NCBI RefSeq assembly: GCF_020179385.1 | Contig: NZ_JAIBLJ010000016.1 | Coordinates: 1-64,000 of the forward strand | Length of the DNA: 64,000 nt | Direction of reading: 5' to 3' | Origin: Alkalihalobacillus sp. YIM B00296 | GTDB taxonomy: Bacteria; Bacillota; Bacilli; Bacillales; Fictibacillaceae | Part shown: positions 7,081-16,142 of the stretch, piece by piece | How positions within the stretch are numbered: position 1 is the stretch's first letter | Layout of the letters: the number at the start of each line of letters is the position of its first letter | Program-made: the position numbers and the translations under genes | Notes under the pieces: generated by a model | The model's input: the letters and a program-made list of their open reading frames with translations, nothing else | Databases searched by the model: none | Told to the model about the DNA's origin: nothing

Positions 7081-8355
7081 ATGAAAAAGTTTTCGTTGTT
7101 TTTATCTATGTTGTTGGTTACAGCACTCATCATTTCGGGTTGTAAAAGTGCTGAAACGACGAATGATGAGCAAGTTGAACTTGAGTTCTGGACCATGCAG
7201 CTTTCACCTACGTTCGATGATTACATCAACGGCGTCATTTCAGACTTCGAAGAAGAAAATCCGGATATCAAAGTAAAATGGGTTGATGTCCCGTGGGCAG
7301 ATATGGAGAAAAAAATATTAGCGGCTGTCGCTTCTGAAACTGCTCCTGATGTTGCGAACCTCAACCCGCAATTCGCTTCGAAACTAGCAGAATTGGACGC
7401 CTTGGTGAATATGGACGAGATGGTAGATGAAGAGATACAAAAAGAATATTTTGAAGGTGTTTGGAAATCGAACACATTCAATGATAAAACGTTCGGGATC
7501 CCTTGGTATCTCTCCTCACAAGTGACGATGTATAACACAGACATTTTTAAAGAAGCGGGTCTTAATCCTGATTCACCTCCTAAAACCTTTGATGAGTTGA
7601 AAGATGTAGCCAAAACCATCAAAGAAGAAACAGGAAAATATGCTTTCTTCCCACCACTTGATGCCAGCCACTTGCTTGAAACACTTGTCATGATGGATGT
7701 AGACCTGACGAATGAGGATATGACAAAAGCGGCTTTCAATACGCCACAAGGAATCAAGGCATTCGAATTCTTCGTCGACCTATATCAAAACGACTTGATA
7801 CCTCGAGAAGTCCTGACAGAAGGTCACGGAAAAGCGATTGATATGTATCAGGCTGGCCAGCTCGCAATTTTAGCCTCTGGACCTCAATTTCTGAACAAAG
7901 TTGAAGAGAATGCGCCTGATGTATTGAAAGCAACCAAATCTGGCCCGCAGATCACTGGAGCATCAGGCAAAAAGAATACAGCGGCAATGAATCTCGTCGT
8001 ACCGAAACAAAGTGAACATCAAGAAGAAGCGGTCAAGTTCTCTCTTTTCATGACCAATGCTGAAAACCAGGTTGAATTTGATAAGATCGTTCCGATCCTC
8101 CCGTCAATCGAAAGTGCGTTAGAGGATCCATATTTCAACGAGCTGCCTGAGGATCCTACACCGATCGATGAAGCTAGAATCGTATCTGCAGAGCAGTTGA
8201 AGGAAAGTGAAGTATTAGTACCGCCTATGGAAAATTATGAAGAGCTGAAAACATCAATCAATGAAGCTTTACATGCTGCCATGCTCGGAAAAATGACTCC
8301 AGAAAAAGCAGTAGAACAGGCTGAAGCTGAGTGGAACGAGATCCTCTCTCAATAA
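7081..8355 (+). CDS. CUT1 ABC transporter sugar-binding lipoprotein
   Basis: A 424-residue extracellular solute-binding protein, family 1. A lipoprotein signal peptide ends in the lipobox LIISGC (Cys22), so it is anchored to the outer face of the membrane. The mature part shows the family-1 pattern: LEFWTMQLSPTF near the start, WADMEKKILAAVASETAPDV, and a hinge region with GIPWYLSSQVTMYNTDIFKE. GAGGGGG precedes ATG 7081. Its permeases are at 10913 and 11797 in the same operon, separated by nanE, rpiR and ROK genes. No ATPase is encoded nearby. An intercistronic hairpin follows at 8366. The ligand is probably an amino sugar or short glycan, inferred from neighbours. Confidence 0.88.
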   Translation: MKKFSLFLSMLLVTALIISGCKSAETTNDEQVELEFWTMQLSPTFDDYINGVISDFEEENPDIKVKWVDVPWADMEKKILAAVASETAPDVANLNPQFASKLAELDALVNMDEMVDEEIQKEYFEGVWKSNTFNDKTFGIPWYLSSQVTMYNTDIFKEAGLNPDSPPKTFDELKDVAKTIKEETGKYAFFPPLDASHLLETLVMMDVDLTNEDMTKAAFNTPQGIKAFEFFVDLYQNDLIPREVLTEGHGKAIDMYQAGQLAILASGPQFLNKVEENAPDVLKATKSGPQITGASGKKNTAAMNLVVPKQSEHQEEAVKFSLFMTNAENQVEFDKIVPILPSIESALEDPYFNELPEDPTPIDEARIVSAEQLKESEVLVPPMENYEELKTSINEALHAAMLGKMTPEKAVEQAEAEWNEILSQ

Positions 8356-8365
8356 GGAAAAAAGC

Positions 8366-8395
8366 AAAGGGGATCTCTTTCCCCTTTCTCATTTT
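8366..8395 (+). terminator. Stem-loop after the binding-protein gene
   Basis: AAAGGGGA (8366-8373) pairs with TCCCCTTT (8380-8387), followed by CTCATTTTCTC. The position between binding protein and downstream genes suits an attenuator or mRNA-protecting stem that keeps the binding protein more abundant. Confidence 0.6.
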
Positions 8396-8449
8396 CTCAA
8401 CAATTCAATGTCCGACAAAAAGATTTAAAGAGTGGTGATATGTAGAGAG

Positions 8450-9193
8450 ATGGAACCATTAACGGTATTTCAACAGTTAAAAGGAGGGTTGATCGTCTCC
8501 TGCCAGGCGCTTGAGGATGAGCCGCTCCATGGATCAGAAATGATGGCGAAGATGGCAAAAGCCGCACAAACCGGAGGTGCTGTAGGGATCAGGGCTAATG
8601 GCGCTGAAGATATCCTTGAAATCAAAAAATTGATCAACCTTCCCATCATCGGTTTAGTGAAAAAAACGTATCCAGACAGTGAAATATACATCACCCCTAC
8701 TTGCGATGAAGTTGAGGAATTGATAAGAGCGAATGTTGACATCATTGCGATCGATTCCACAATGAGAAAACGCCCAAGGGGACAAGAGATTGAACAATTG
8801 ATCAAGCTGATCCACAGTCATAAGAAACTGGTGATGGCTGATGTTTCAACGTATGAAGAAGGTGTGAGGGCAGCGGCTACTGGAGTGGATTGCATATCGA
8901 CCACGTTATCAGGCTATACAACCTATTCTCCCCCTTTAAAAGGACCGGATTTCCAACTGGTGGAACGATTAGCGAAACGATTTACGATTCCAGTGTTCGC
9001 AGAAGGAAGATACCATTCGCCAGAGGATGCACGGCAAGCTCTTCGACTTGGGGCACATTGTGTCGTCGTCGGTTCTGCCATCACAAGACCTCAAGAAATC
9101 ACGAGAAAATACACTGATTTTATAAAGAAAGAAGGCAATGCGGATGACAGTGAAACAGGCGAATCAGACAGGAAATATAAAAGGGTTGATTAA
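8450..9193 (+). CDS. nanE: N-acetylmannosamine-6-phosphate 2-epimerase
   Basis: A 247-residue TIM-barrel enzyme that interconverts ManNAc-6-phosphate and GlcNAc-6-phosphate. Family landmarks are LKGGLIVSCQALEDEPLHG, GAVGIRANG, the phosphate/substrate loops KKTYPDSEIYITPT, and VFAEGRYHSPEDARQAL with LGAHCVVVGSAITRP at the end. The chosen start ATG 8450 matches the family's N-terminus, but its ribosome-binding site is weak; in-frame GTG codons at 8432 and 8435 are alternatives. The end overlaps the RpiR gene by 56 bases. There is no sialic-acid lyase (NanA) nearby, so the epimerase probably serves ManNAc arriving directly or made from another precursor. Confidence 0.93.
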   Translation: MEPLTVFQQLKGGLIVSCQALEDEPLHGSEMMAKMAKAAQTGGAVGIRANGAEDILEIKKLINLPIIGLVKKTYPDSEIYITPTCDEVEELIRANVDIIAIDSTMRKRPRGQEIEQLIKLIHSHKKLVMADVSTYEEGVRAAATGVDCISTTLSGYTTYSPPLKGPDFQLVERLAKRFTIPVFAEGRYHSPEDARQALRLGAHCVVVGSAITRPQEITRKYTDFIKKEGNADDSETGESDRKYKRVD

Positions 9194-9998
9194 CAGTTAC
9201 TTTCCTTCCCTTACCAAATCAGAGCAGAAGGTTGCAGATATCGTCGTGCAGCAGCTTGATCAGGTGATCTATTATTCTGTGACCGATCTTGCAGATGCAG
9301 CAGAAGTCGGGGAAACGACAGTACTCCGTTTTTGCCGGAAAATCGGTCTGAAAGGCTATCAGGAGTTCAAGCTGGCGATCGCTAAGGATTTGGCGAACAA
9401 GGCAAGGGAAGAACCGGGGTCACCTGTTCAAAATGATTTATTTACAACGATTTCTTCCTACACGATCAATGCGATTCACGAAACAGTGTCCATGAATAGT
9501 GAGGAGGCGATCAATAAAGCGATTGACATGATCGATCATGCGTCTTCCGTACACTTTTTCGGTGTCGGGACTTCTGGATTGACCGCCCTGGATGCTAAGA
9601 ACCGTTTCCTCAGAATCGGCAGGAGAGTAGACGCGGTGGTCGATCCGCACATCCAGTCGATGACGGCTGCTACCCTTTCTAAAAATGATCTCGTCATCGG
9701 AATTACAGTTTCAGGCAGTACGAAAGACACAATCGATTCGTTGAAAATCGCGAAAGAAAATGGTGCGAAAACGATCGCGGTCACTTACCATGCAAGATCG
9801 CCAATCACCAGGATTGCGGATGCTGTCCTCATAAACGGGGGGAAAGAATCGCCTCTTGAAGGAAGTTCCCTTGCTGCAAAGATCTCTCAGCTGTTCGTCA
9901 TCGACCTTTTATGTACAGGGCTTGCCCTCAAGCATAAGGATGTGGCATTGGAAATGAAAGAAAAGACGGCACAATCGGTCGTCAATAAGATCTATTAA
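9138..9998 (+). CDS. MurR/RpiR-family transcriptional regulator
   Basis: A 286-residue cytoplasmic regulator. The N-terminal 77 residues are the RpiR helix-turn-helix (LTKSEQKVADIVVQQLD, VTDLADAAEVGETTVLRFCR). The rest is a SIS phosphosugar-binding domain (SSVHFFGVGTSGLTALDAK, LVIGITVSGSTKDTIDSLK). ATG 9138 or ATG 9144 could start it; both lie downstream of AAGAAGG inside the end of nanE, so the two genes are translationally coupled. Its effector is probably an amino-sugar phosphate such as ManNAc-6-P or GlcNAc-6-P. A candidate operator lies at 6258-6274. Confidence 0.9.
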   Translation: MRMTVKQANQTGNIKGLINSYFPSLTKSEQKVADIVVQQLDQVIYYSVTDLADAAEVGETTVLRFCRKIGLKGYQEFKLAIAKDLANKAREEPGSPVQNDLFTTISSYTINAIHETVSMNSEEAINKAIDMIDHASSVHFFGVGTSGLTALDAKNRFLRIGRRVDAVVDPHIQSMTAATLSKNDLVIGITVSGSTKDTIDSLKIAKENGAKTIAVTYHARSPITRIADAVLINGGKESPLEGSSLAAKISQLFVIDLLCTGLALKHKDVALEMKEKTAQSVVNKIY

Positions 9999-10010
9999 GA
10001 TGGTGAAACG

Positions 10011-10916
10011 ATGAAGGCGATCGGAATCGATATAGGCGGTACCACAATCAAAGGGGCTATTGTTGACGAAAAAAGAAAGATTCATCATCAGATCACCATA
10101 CAAACCAATAGATCCGAAGGCCGAAACGGCATCCTTGCATCATTGACAACAACGATCGATCAGCTGCTTGAAAACGAAACGGAAATCACGGGAATCGGGA
10201 TCGGCACCGCAGGCAGAGTCAACGTGGATCGTGGGGAGGTCATCTATAGTACGGCCAATCTTCCAGGTTGGCAAGGCATCAACCTGCGTGAGTTTATCAC
10301 CAATACATACGCACTCCCTGCCATTATAGATAACGATGCGAATGCAGCACTGGCAGGTGAATGGTGGAATAGAGGAGAGACCTATGATTCAGTAACGTTC
10401 CTGACGCTTGGCACAGGTGTAGGCGGAGCGAACATGGTCCAACGGAAAATCTTCCGGGGTAACCATTGGAATGGCGGTGAATGGGGACACGTCATCCTCT
10501 ATCCCGAAGGACGGACGTGTAACTGTGGAAAACGAGGTTGCATCGAACAATATTTATCTGGAACAGCTGTAGTGAAAATCGGGAATGAACAGTCTGGACG
10601 AACCTACACAAACGGCGCAGATCTCTTTGAGGCTTTCCAGGCTGGCGACCGAAAAATCCAGCCGATCGTTGAGAGGTATCTTGATGATCTGGCACTTGTC
10701 GTCTATAACCTTTCCGTAAGCATCGACCCTGAAGCAGTCATCATCGGTGGCGGGGTGATCGAATCGAAGGATAGATGGTGGGATGTGTTTGTAGAAAAAT
10801 TGGTGGAAAGAGATGTCCACCTGAAGGTCCTTCCAGCTACTCTCGGAAACAAAGCCGGCATGATTGGCGCAGTCAAGCTGTTGTTCGATGCAATGAGTAA
10901 GGGGGGAGAGGTATGA
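10011..10916 (+). CDS. nanK: ROK-family sugar kinase, probably N-acetylmannosamine kinase
   Basis: A 301-residue ROK kinase. The ATP-binding motif is DIGGTTIKGAIVD at the N-terminus, followed by IDNDANAALAGEWW with the catalytic aspartate, LGTGVGGANM, and the zinc motif CNCGKRGCIEQYLSG (CxCGxxGCxE). It starts 13 bases after rpiR and ends with a 4-base ATGA overlap with the first permease. Next to nanE, the most likely reaction is ATP-dependent 6-phosphorylation of ManNAc. GlcNAc or glucose kinase activity cannot be excluded from sequence, so the symbol is an inference from context. Confidence 0.82.
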   Translation: MKAIGIDIGGTTIKGAIVDEKRKIHHQITIQTNRSEGRNGILASLTTTIDQLLENETEITGIGIGTAGRVNVDRGEVIYSTANLPGWQGINLREFITNTYALPAIIDNDANAALAGEWWNRGETYDSVTFLTLGTGVGGANMVQRKIFRGNHWNGGEWGHVILYPEGRTCNCGKRGCIEQYLSGTAVVKIGNEQSGRTYTNGADLFEAFQAGDRKIQPIVERYLDDLALVVYNLSVSIDPEAVIIGGGVIESKDRWWDVFVEKLVERDVHLKVLPATLGNKAGMIGAVKLLFDAMSKGGEV

Positions 10917-11782
10917 AACAGAACGTTTTGACACCCTATTTGTTTTTACTGCCCGGTTGTGTGATTTTGGGAGCTTTCATTTTTTATCCGTTACTGCAAG
11001 CAATATGGTTGAGTTTTACAGACTACAACATGATTGTCGACCCGACCTTCATCGGGACGGAAAACTATCAACGGCTTTTTGACGACGATATGTTTTGGAA
11101 AACGCTTATTCAGACACTGATCTATCTTGTCGGAGTCGTCCCAGCTCTCATCATTTTACCGATTTTCCTCGCGATCCTGGTCAACCAAAAGCTGAAAGGA
11201 ATCGGTTTTTTTCGTTCAGCCTATTACATACCGGTTGTCACCTCCTGGGTTGTCGTAGGGATCACATGGGAATGGGTCTATGCGGAAAAAGGCGTCCTCA
11301 ACTATTTGCTGGAAGTGGTCGGGCTGGTTAACGGCCCTGTCCACTGGCTCACCTCTGAAAAAACGGCACTTTTCGCAGTCATGGCGGTGACGGTATGGAA
11401 AGGCTTGGGGTATTACATGGTCATCTATTTGGCGGGCCTTCAATCTATTCCTTCAAACTTATACGAAGCGGCAGAAATTGACGGAGCGAACAAATGGCAA
11501 CAGACGATCCGTATCACGATTCCGATGTTGATGCCTTCGATCATCATCGTGACCGTCATGTCATCGATTGCAGCTATGAAAGTGTTCGAAGAGATCTATA
11601 TTATGACAGGCGGCGGACCACTGAACAGTTCAAAAACACTCGTGTTCTATATCTATCAAGAGGCATTTGAAAAATTGAGCATGGGTTATGCGAGTGCAGC
11701 TGGGGTCGTACTCTTCCTCATCACACTCATCTTTTCGATCGTCAATTTGAAACTGATGGGCAGGAAAGAAAATGTAGCATAA
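10913..11782 (+). CDS. CUT1 ABC transporter permease 1
   Basis: A 289-residue integral membrane protein of the MalF/UgpA type with six hydrophobic segments. The ATPase-docking EAA loop reads EAAEIDGANKWQQTIRITIP. The start overlaps the ROK stop by four bases. It pairs with the permease at 11797 and the lipoprotein at 7081 to form an importer. The ATPase must come from elsewhere. Confidence 0.92.
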   Translation: MKQNVLTPYLFLLPGCVILGAFIFYPLLQAIWLSFTDYNMIVDPTFIGTENYQRLFDDDMFWKTLIQTLIYLVGVVPALIILPIFLAILVNQKLKGIGFFRSAYYIPVVTSWVVVGITWEWVYAEKGVLNYLLEVVGLVNGPVHWLTSEKTALFAVMAVTVWKGLGYYMVIYLAGLQSIPSNLYEAAEIDGANKWQQTIRITIPMLMPSIIIVTVMSSIAAMKVFEEIYIMTGGGPLNSSKTLVFYIYQEAFEKLSMGYASAAGVVLFLITLIFSIVNLKLMGRKENVA

Positions 11783-11796
11783 GGGGGGGAGAAAAA

Positions 11797-12693
11797 ATGG
11801 AAGGGCCAGTTACTGAAAAGAAACATCCATCCATCACTGTTCAAACACGTCCAATGACCAAAGTTAAAATAAAAGTACTGCTCAAGAAAGCATTGATCTA
11901 TTTGGTTCTGATCATCGTTGCACTCGGAATGCTTGGTCCATTTTTATGGCTCCTTTCAACAGCATTGAAATCAGGGCATGAAAACATTTTCAGCTATCCG
12001 CCAAAATTCATTCCGGAAAGCCCGACGCTAGGCAATTTTTCTAGAGTCATGGATGCTTTTCCGTTCTGGACTTATTTGATGAACAGCACGATCGTCGGCT
12101 TTTTCACGGTACTGCTTAATGTCCTGTTCTGTTCCTTTGCAGCGTACCCGCTCGCAAGGATGAATTTCAAAGGGAAAAACATCATTTTCATTCTGATCAT
12201 CAGCACGATGATGATTCCGTTCCAGCTGTTGATGATCCCGATCTATATCCTGTCCCTCGATCTTGGGTTGAAGAACACCTATGCCGGGCTGATCCTACCC
12301 CACGCAACGACCGCATTCGGAATCTTCTTGATGCGCCAAGCGTTTATCACGATCCCATATGAGCTCGACGAATCAGCGAGGATGGACGGGGCGAACAGCT
12401 TCCAAATCTGGTGGAGGATCCTGCTCCCACTTGTAAAACCTTCGGTGGTCACGCTTGCCATTTTCACGTTTGTGATGGCGTGGGGGGATTTCTTGTGGCC
12501 GTTGATCATCCTGGATGATCAGAAGATGTACACCTTGCCGTTAGGGCTGAATGCGCTCACCGGGCTGTTTTCTGCGGACTGGAGGTTGATTGCTGCAGGA
12601 TCTGTCATTTCGGTATTGCCGATCATCATTTTCTTCCTTATCCTCCAGCGCTACTTCATCAAAGGGGCAACGAGCGGAGCTGTAAAAGGATAA
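11797..12693 (+). CDS. CUT1 ABC transporter permease 2
   Basis: A 298-residue permease of the MalG/UgpE type, with a hydrophilic N-terminal stretch of about 30 residues and six membrane segments. The EAA loop appears as DESARMDGANSFQIWWRILLP. GGGGGGAG precedes ATG 11797, 14 bases after permease 1. The C-terminus ends IKGATSGAVKG, the usual end of this subfamily. Confidence 0.92.
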   Translation: MEGPVTEKKHPSITVQTRPMTKVKIKVLLKKALIYLVLIIVALGMLGPFLWLLSTALKSGHENIFSYPPKFIPESPTLGNFSRVMDAFPFWTYLMNSTIVGFFTVLLNVLFCSFAAYPLARMNFKGKNIIFILIISTMMIPFQLLMIPIYILSLDLGLKNTYAGLILPHATTAFGIFLMRQAFITIPYELDESARMDGANSFQIWWRILLPLVKPSVVTLAIFTFVMAWGDFLWPLIILDDQKMYTLPLGLNALTGLFSADWRLIAAGSVISVLPIIIFFLILQRYFIKGATSGAVKG

Positions 12694-12731
12694 GGGTACT
12701 GACAACTTTTTAAGAAAGGATAGGAGTAGGG

Positions 12732-14255
12732 ATGAAACGAAAAATAGCATTGCTTCCGGTCGACGGAAGGCCTGTTACAAGAGACCTGCCTGGACAACTC
12801 GCCGCAATCGGTGGATGGGAAGTTCTTGTACCGGAACGTAACGAATTAGGTTTTTTAAAAGAGCCCGGCAATCTTGACAGCCTCCAAAATTGGCTGAAAG
12901 AAACGGTCGATGAGGTGGACGGAATTGTCGTGTCGATTGATATGCTCGGGTACGGAGGGTTAGTCCCTTCACGGATTTCAGAGGCTACTGTAGAGCAGGT
13001 CCGTGAACGCATTCAAGTTTTAAAAGGACTGAAAGAGGCGAAACCAGAGCTGAAAATTATGGGGTTCAGTGCCACGATGCGACTTTCCGATTCATACGTG
13101 AATGAAGAGGAGAAGGAGTACTGGAACCGTTACGGAAAAGAAATCTGGCAATTCTCGTATCACTCCCACCGGCATTCGAAAACGAAGGATCCCATCTCCA
13201 GGAAGAGGGTAGAGGAGTTGAGGCTGAAGATACCGGATGCCATTTTACAAGATTACCAAAAAACGAGAGAGCGGAATTTTTCGATCAACCGTTCTCTGCT
13301 GGATGATGTGGAAGAAGGCTTATTCGACATTCTGGTTTTCCCTCAAGATGATACAGCGGAGTACGGAATGAATATCCAGGAGCAGGAATGGTTATCGGAG
13401 GAAGTCAGCAAACGGCGACTATTTGAGAAAGTCTTCATTTATCCAGGTGCAGACGAGGTGGCAAGTACGTTGGTCGCCAGGATGATCTATGAGTTGGAAA
13501 ACATTGTGAAGCCGATCTATGAACCTTTTTTCAGTGGGCAAAAAGGCGCCCTTACTTCCGCTAGATATGAGGACAGGCCGATCTATGAATCTGTCAAAGG
13601 ACAAGTCTACGCTTTCGGTTCATTTATAGTAGAAACCCCATCAGAAGCGGATATTTTATTAGCTGTCAATGTGCCAGGGAAAAAACAGGGAGACCTTGCT
13701 CTGCAAATGGATCTGACCGAAGTGGACACAAACGATCGGAATCTTGGGGAATGGATGTTGAGGATCAAACACTACCTTGGAGAAGGGAAAGATGTAGCGG
13801 TCGCGGATCTTGCTTATGCCAACGGATCGGACCCGGCCCTTATGCCGAGGTTGCTGGATTCAGGGATTTTCGGAAGCCTCTCCGGTTATGCTGGCTGGAA
13901 CACAGCAGGAAATTCGCTTGGAACGGTCATCGCCCATTCTGCAATGATCCATCTACATAAACTCAAAGGGTTTTTACTTGAAGCTGACTTTAAGAAAAGA
14001 CATTTGGAATTGTTGATTCATCGACTTTTGGATGACTATCTCTATCAATCGATTGTCCGCCAAAATGTGAGGGAGCAAGTGGATGAAGCGGGGGTGGATG
14101 ACCAAGAGCTCCTCGAAGTAGTTCGCAGACAGTTTATGAAAACTTTAGAGGAGATACCGCCATTGGGTGAATACAAGCTCAACATCCAAGAAATTTATCT
14201 GCCCTGGAATCGTACGTTTGAAATCGGCATTAGTATTTGTCTGGAGAGGGATTAA
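12732..14255 (+). CDS. DUF4127-family protein
   Basis: A 507-residue protein of the DUF4127 family, whose function is not established. It has no signal peptide or membrane segment, so it is probably cytoplasmic. The family start KIALLPVDGRPVTRDLP and the block VSIDMLGYGGLVPSRIS are plain, with further conserved FPQDDTAEYG, YPGADEVASTLVARM and the closing GYAGWNTAGNSLGTVIAHS. The many conserved Asp, Glu and His residues would suit a hydrolase or metal enzyme, but I assign no reaction. It sits between the permease and a secreted glycosidase. An enzyme acting on an imported amino-sugar glycoside is a reasonable guess. Confidence 0.85.
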   Translation: MKRKIALLPVDGRPVTRDLPGQLAAIGGWEVLVPERNELGFLKEPGNLDSLQNWLKETVDEVDGIVVSIDMLGYGGLVPSRISEATVEQVRERIQVLKGLKEAKPELKIMGFSATMRLSDSYVNEEEKEYWNRYGKEIWQFSYHSHRHSKTKDPISRKRVEELRLKIPDAILQDYQKTRERNFSINRSLLDDVEEGLFDILVFPQDDTAEYGMNIQEQEWLSEEVSKRRLFEKVFIYPGADEVASTLVARMIYELENIVKPIYEPFFSGQKGALTSARYEDRPIYESVKGQVYAFGSFIVETPSEADILLAVNVPGKKQGDLALQMDLTEVDTNDRNLGEWMLRIKHYLGEGKDVAVADLAYANGSDPALMPRLLDSGIFGSLSGYAGWNTAGNSLGTVIAHSAMIHLHKLKGFLLEADFKKRHLELLIHRLLDDYLYQSIVRQNVREQVDEAGVDDQELLEVVRRQFMKTLEEIPPLGEYKLNIQEIYLPWNRTFEIGISICLERD

Positions 14256-14357
14256 ACATACTCAAATTTTTAAGGAGGTGGTACGCTGCTCGACATCTGA
14301 ACATTCCTGTCACTTTTATCACTGCGGCTTGTTCAATTGAATTTTTGGAGGGATTAG

Positions 14358-16025
14358 ATGAAAAAACTTTTCGGTGTTCTACTGTCCGTTGTCCTGGTGA
14401 TGAGCCTTGTCATACCGGCGACTGCAACAGGAAATGACAAATCAAGGCATCAAGCGCTTCAAGACCTCGTAAATGAAGATGACAAGAAAGCAAGGATTTT
14501 ATGGTATGACCTTTCAGCCAATATCCAAAACCTGAATACCCCGGAAAAAGTCAAGAACATCGTAGAGAAAACCGCCAGAGCAAATATTGATACGATAATC
14601 CTCGATGTAAAGAATTACACAGGTTTTGTTGGTTATTTGAGTAAGATCGCCCCGCATATGAGTACATCTAAGATTACCAATTACCACGAGTTCCCTGAGG
14701 GATATGACTTGCTTACAGAAGTGATAAAGGAAGCCCGCAAGCATGACATCCAAGTCCATGCGAACGTCAATGTTTTCTCTGAAGGAAACAATAATTATAA
14801 AGACGGCCCAGCCTTTGAAAATCCGCAATGGCAGACAACATTCTATATGGCTTCCCGGATTGCAGAGGCTGTAAATGGAGAAACCTTTGACATTACCGGA
14901 GTGAACACGACAAGAGGTTCAAATCAATTGGTCATGTATACGCCGTCAAAATATGATGTTTCCCCTGCAAACCAATGGGGAGCAGAAGTCCAGATTACAG
15001 ATGGAGTTGTAACGGAAGTAGTCGACCGTACATATGGAGCTCCAGCTGTAGAAGTCCCGGATGATGGAGTCGTTCTATCTGGTCATGGGGAAGCGAGGAC
15101 CTGGATTCTCAACAATGTCAAGGTCGGGGATGAACTCGATTACTCGGCTTCAAAGAAAGAATTGGTCCCTGCATCGGAATACCCTTCTTTTTCAACGTTC
15201 ACCAACCCAATCCGTGAAGATGTCCGGAATTACGAGTTAAGCATCATCGATGAAATTATCAGCAACTATGACGTAGATGGAATTGTCCTTGACCGAGCCC
15301 GTTATTCGAACATCAACGCTGATTTCAGTGACTTGAGCCGCGAGCGTTTTGAAAAATATATCGGAGAAAGCGTCGAGAACTGGCCAGAGGATATTTTCCG
15401 AGTGGAGTTTACGGAGGAAGGACAAAAGCGGATCCCAGGACCGCATTATCAAAAGTGGATCGAATGGAGAGCGGGCAACATCCAGGACTTCTTCAAACAG
15501 GCTGAGCAGCTGGTCCATGAGAAGGATTCCTCCCTGTTCTTCAGTACGTATGTCGGAGCTTGGTATCCACTTTACTATAGTGAAGGCGTGAACTGGGCAA
15601 GCAAGACCCACCAGCCGGATTATGATTGGGCGAGCCCGGACTATGGTAAAACAGGGTACGCTGAAGTGCTCGACTTCCTGATGACGGGGAACTACTTCAG
15701 GGATGTTACGCGAGAGGAAGCGATTGAGTCCGGAAATCCTGATTGGTATAGCGTTGAGGGTTCAGCGGATATTGCTTTCGATGTGGTGAATGAAGCCACC
15801 TTTGTCTATGGAAGCCTTTATCTCAATCAGTACAAAGGAGATCCAGAGCAGTTTCGTAGAGGCTTGAGAGCAGTTATGGAAAGGACACATGGAATCATGC
15901 TGTTCGACCTCGTCTATTTTGAACAGTTTGGCTGGTGGGACATCATCGAGGAAGAATTTGCAGAAGAGTCCAAACCGCCTCACCAGATCCCAGGCCTATT
16001 GAAGATGGTCAGAGATGATAAATAA
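14358..16025 (+). CDS. Secreted GHL10-type glycoside hydrolase-like protein
   Basis: A 555-residue protein with a Sec signal peptide (MKKLFGVLLSVVLVMSLVIP, cleavage near ATATG). The N-terminal barrel is glycosyl-hydrolase-like family 10 (ARANIDTIILDVKNYTGFVG, HDIQVHANVNVFSEG), continued by DVDGIVLDRARYSNINADF and FFSTYVGAWYPLYYSEGVNW. Residues about 192-262 form an inserted module (YTPSKYDVSPANQWGAEVQI, VPDDGVVLSGHGEARTWI) that recurs in the GH84 enzyme at 17935. GGAGGG precedes ATG 14358. It probably acts outside the cell or in the wall on an amino-sugar polymer; the bond cleaved is unknown. A GC-rich hairpin follows at 16035. Confidence 0.82.
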   Translation: MKKLFGVLLSVVLVMSLVIPATATGNDKSRHQALQDLVNEDDKKARILWYDLSANIQNLNTPEKVKNIVEKTARANIDTIILDVKNYTGFVGYLSKIAPHMSTSKITNYHEFPEGYDLLTEVIKEARKHDIQVHANVNVFSEGNNNYKDGPAFENPQWQTTFYMASRIAEAVNGETFDITGVNTTRGSNQLVMYTPSKYDVSPANQWGAEVQITDGVVTEVVDRTYGAPAVEVPDDGVVLSGHGEARTWILNNVKVGDELDYSASKKELVPASEYPSFSTFTNPIREDVRNYELSIIDEIISNYDVDGIVLDRARYSNINADFSDLSRERFEKYIGESVENWPEDIFRVEFTEEGQKRIPGPHYQKWIEWRAGNIQDFFKQAEQLVHEKDSSLFFSTYVGAWYPLYYSEGVNWASKTHQPDYDWASPDYGKTGYAEVLDFLMTGNYFRDVTREEAIESGNPDWYSVEGSADIAFDVVNEATFVYGSLYLNQYKGDPEQFRRGLRAVMERTHGIMLFDLVYFEQFGWWDIIEEEFAEESKPPHQIPGLLKMVRDDK

Positions 16026-16034
16026 CTAGATTTT

Positions 16035-16058
16035 GGGCTGGCTCTTGGTGGCCAGCCC
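16035..16058 (+). terminator. Intercistronic GC-rich hairpin
   Basis: GGGCTGGC (16035-16042) and GCCAGCCC (16051-16058) pair perfectly with an 8-base loop. There is no T-run, so mRNA stabilisation or partial attenuation is more likely than full termination. Confidence 0.5.
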
Positions 16059-16142
16059 GAATCTATGAAACTAGTGTGGAGGCAGGCAGCTTTTGATCAA
16101 GTCCTTTTACATAACAGTCCATTTTTAAAGGAGTCGTTCTAT

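Noticed and set aside
8432-8449. GTG starts upstream of nanE
   Set aside because: The family N-terminus fits ATG 8450 better, though ribosome-binding sites are weak for all, so this remains slightly open.
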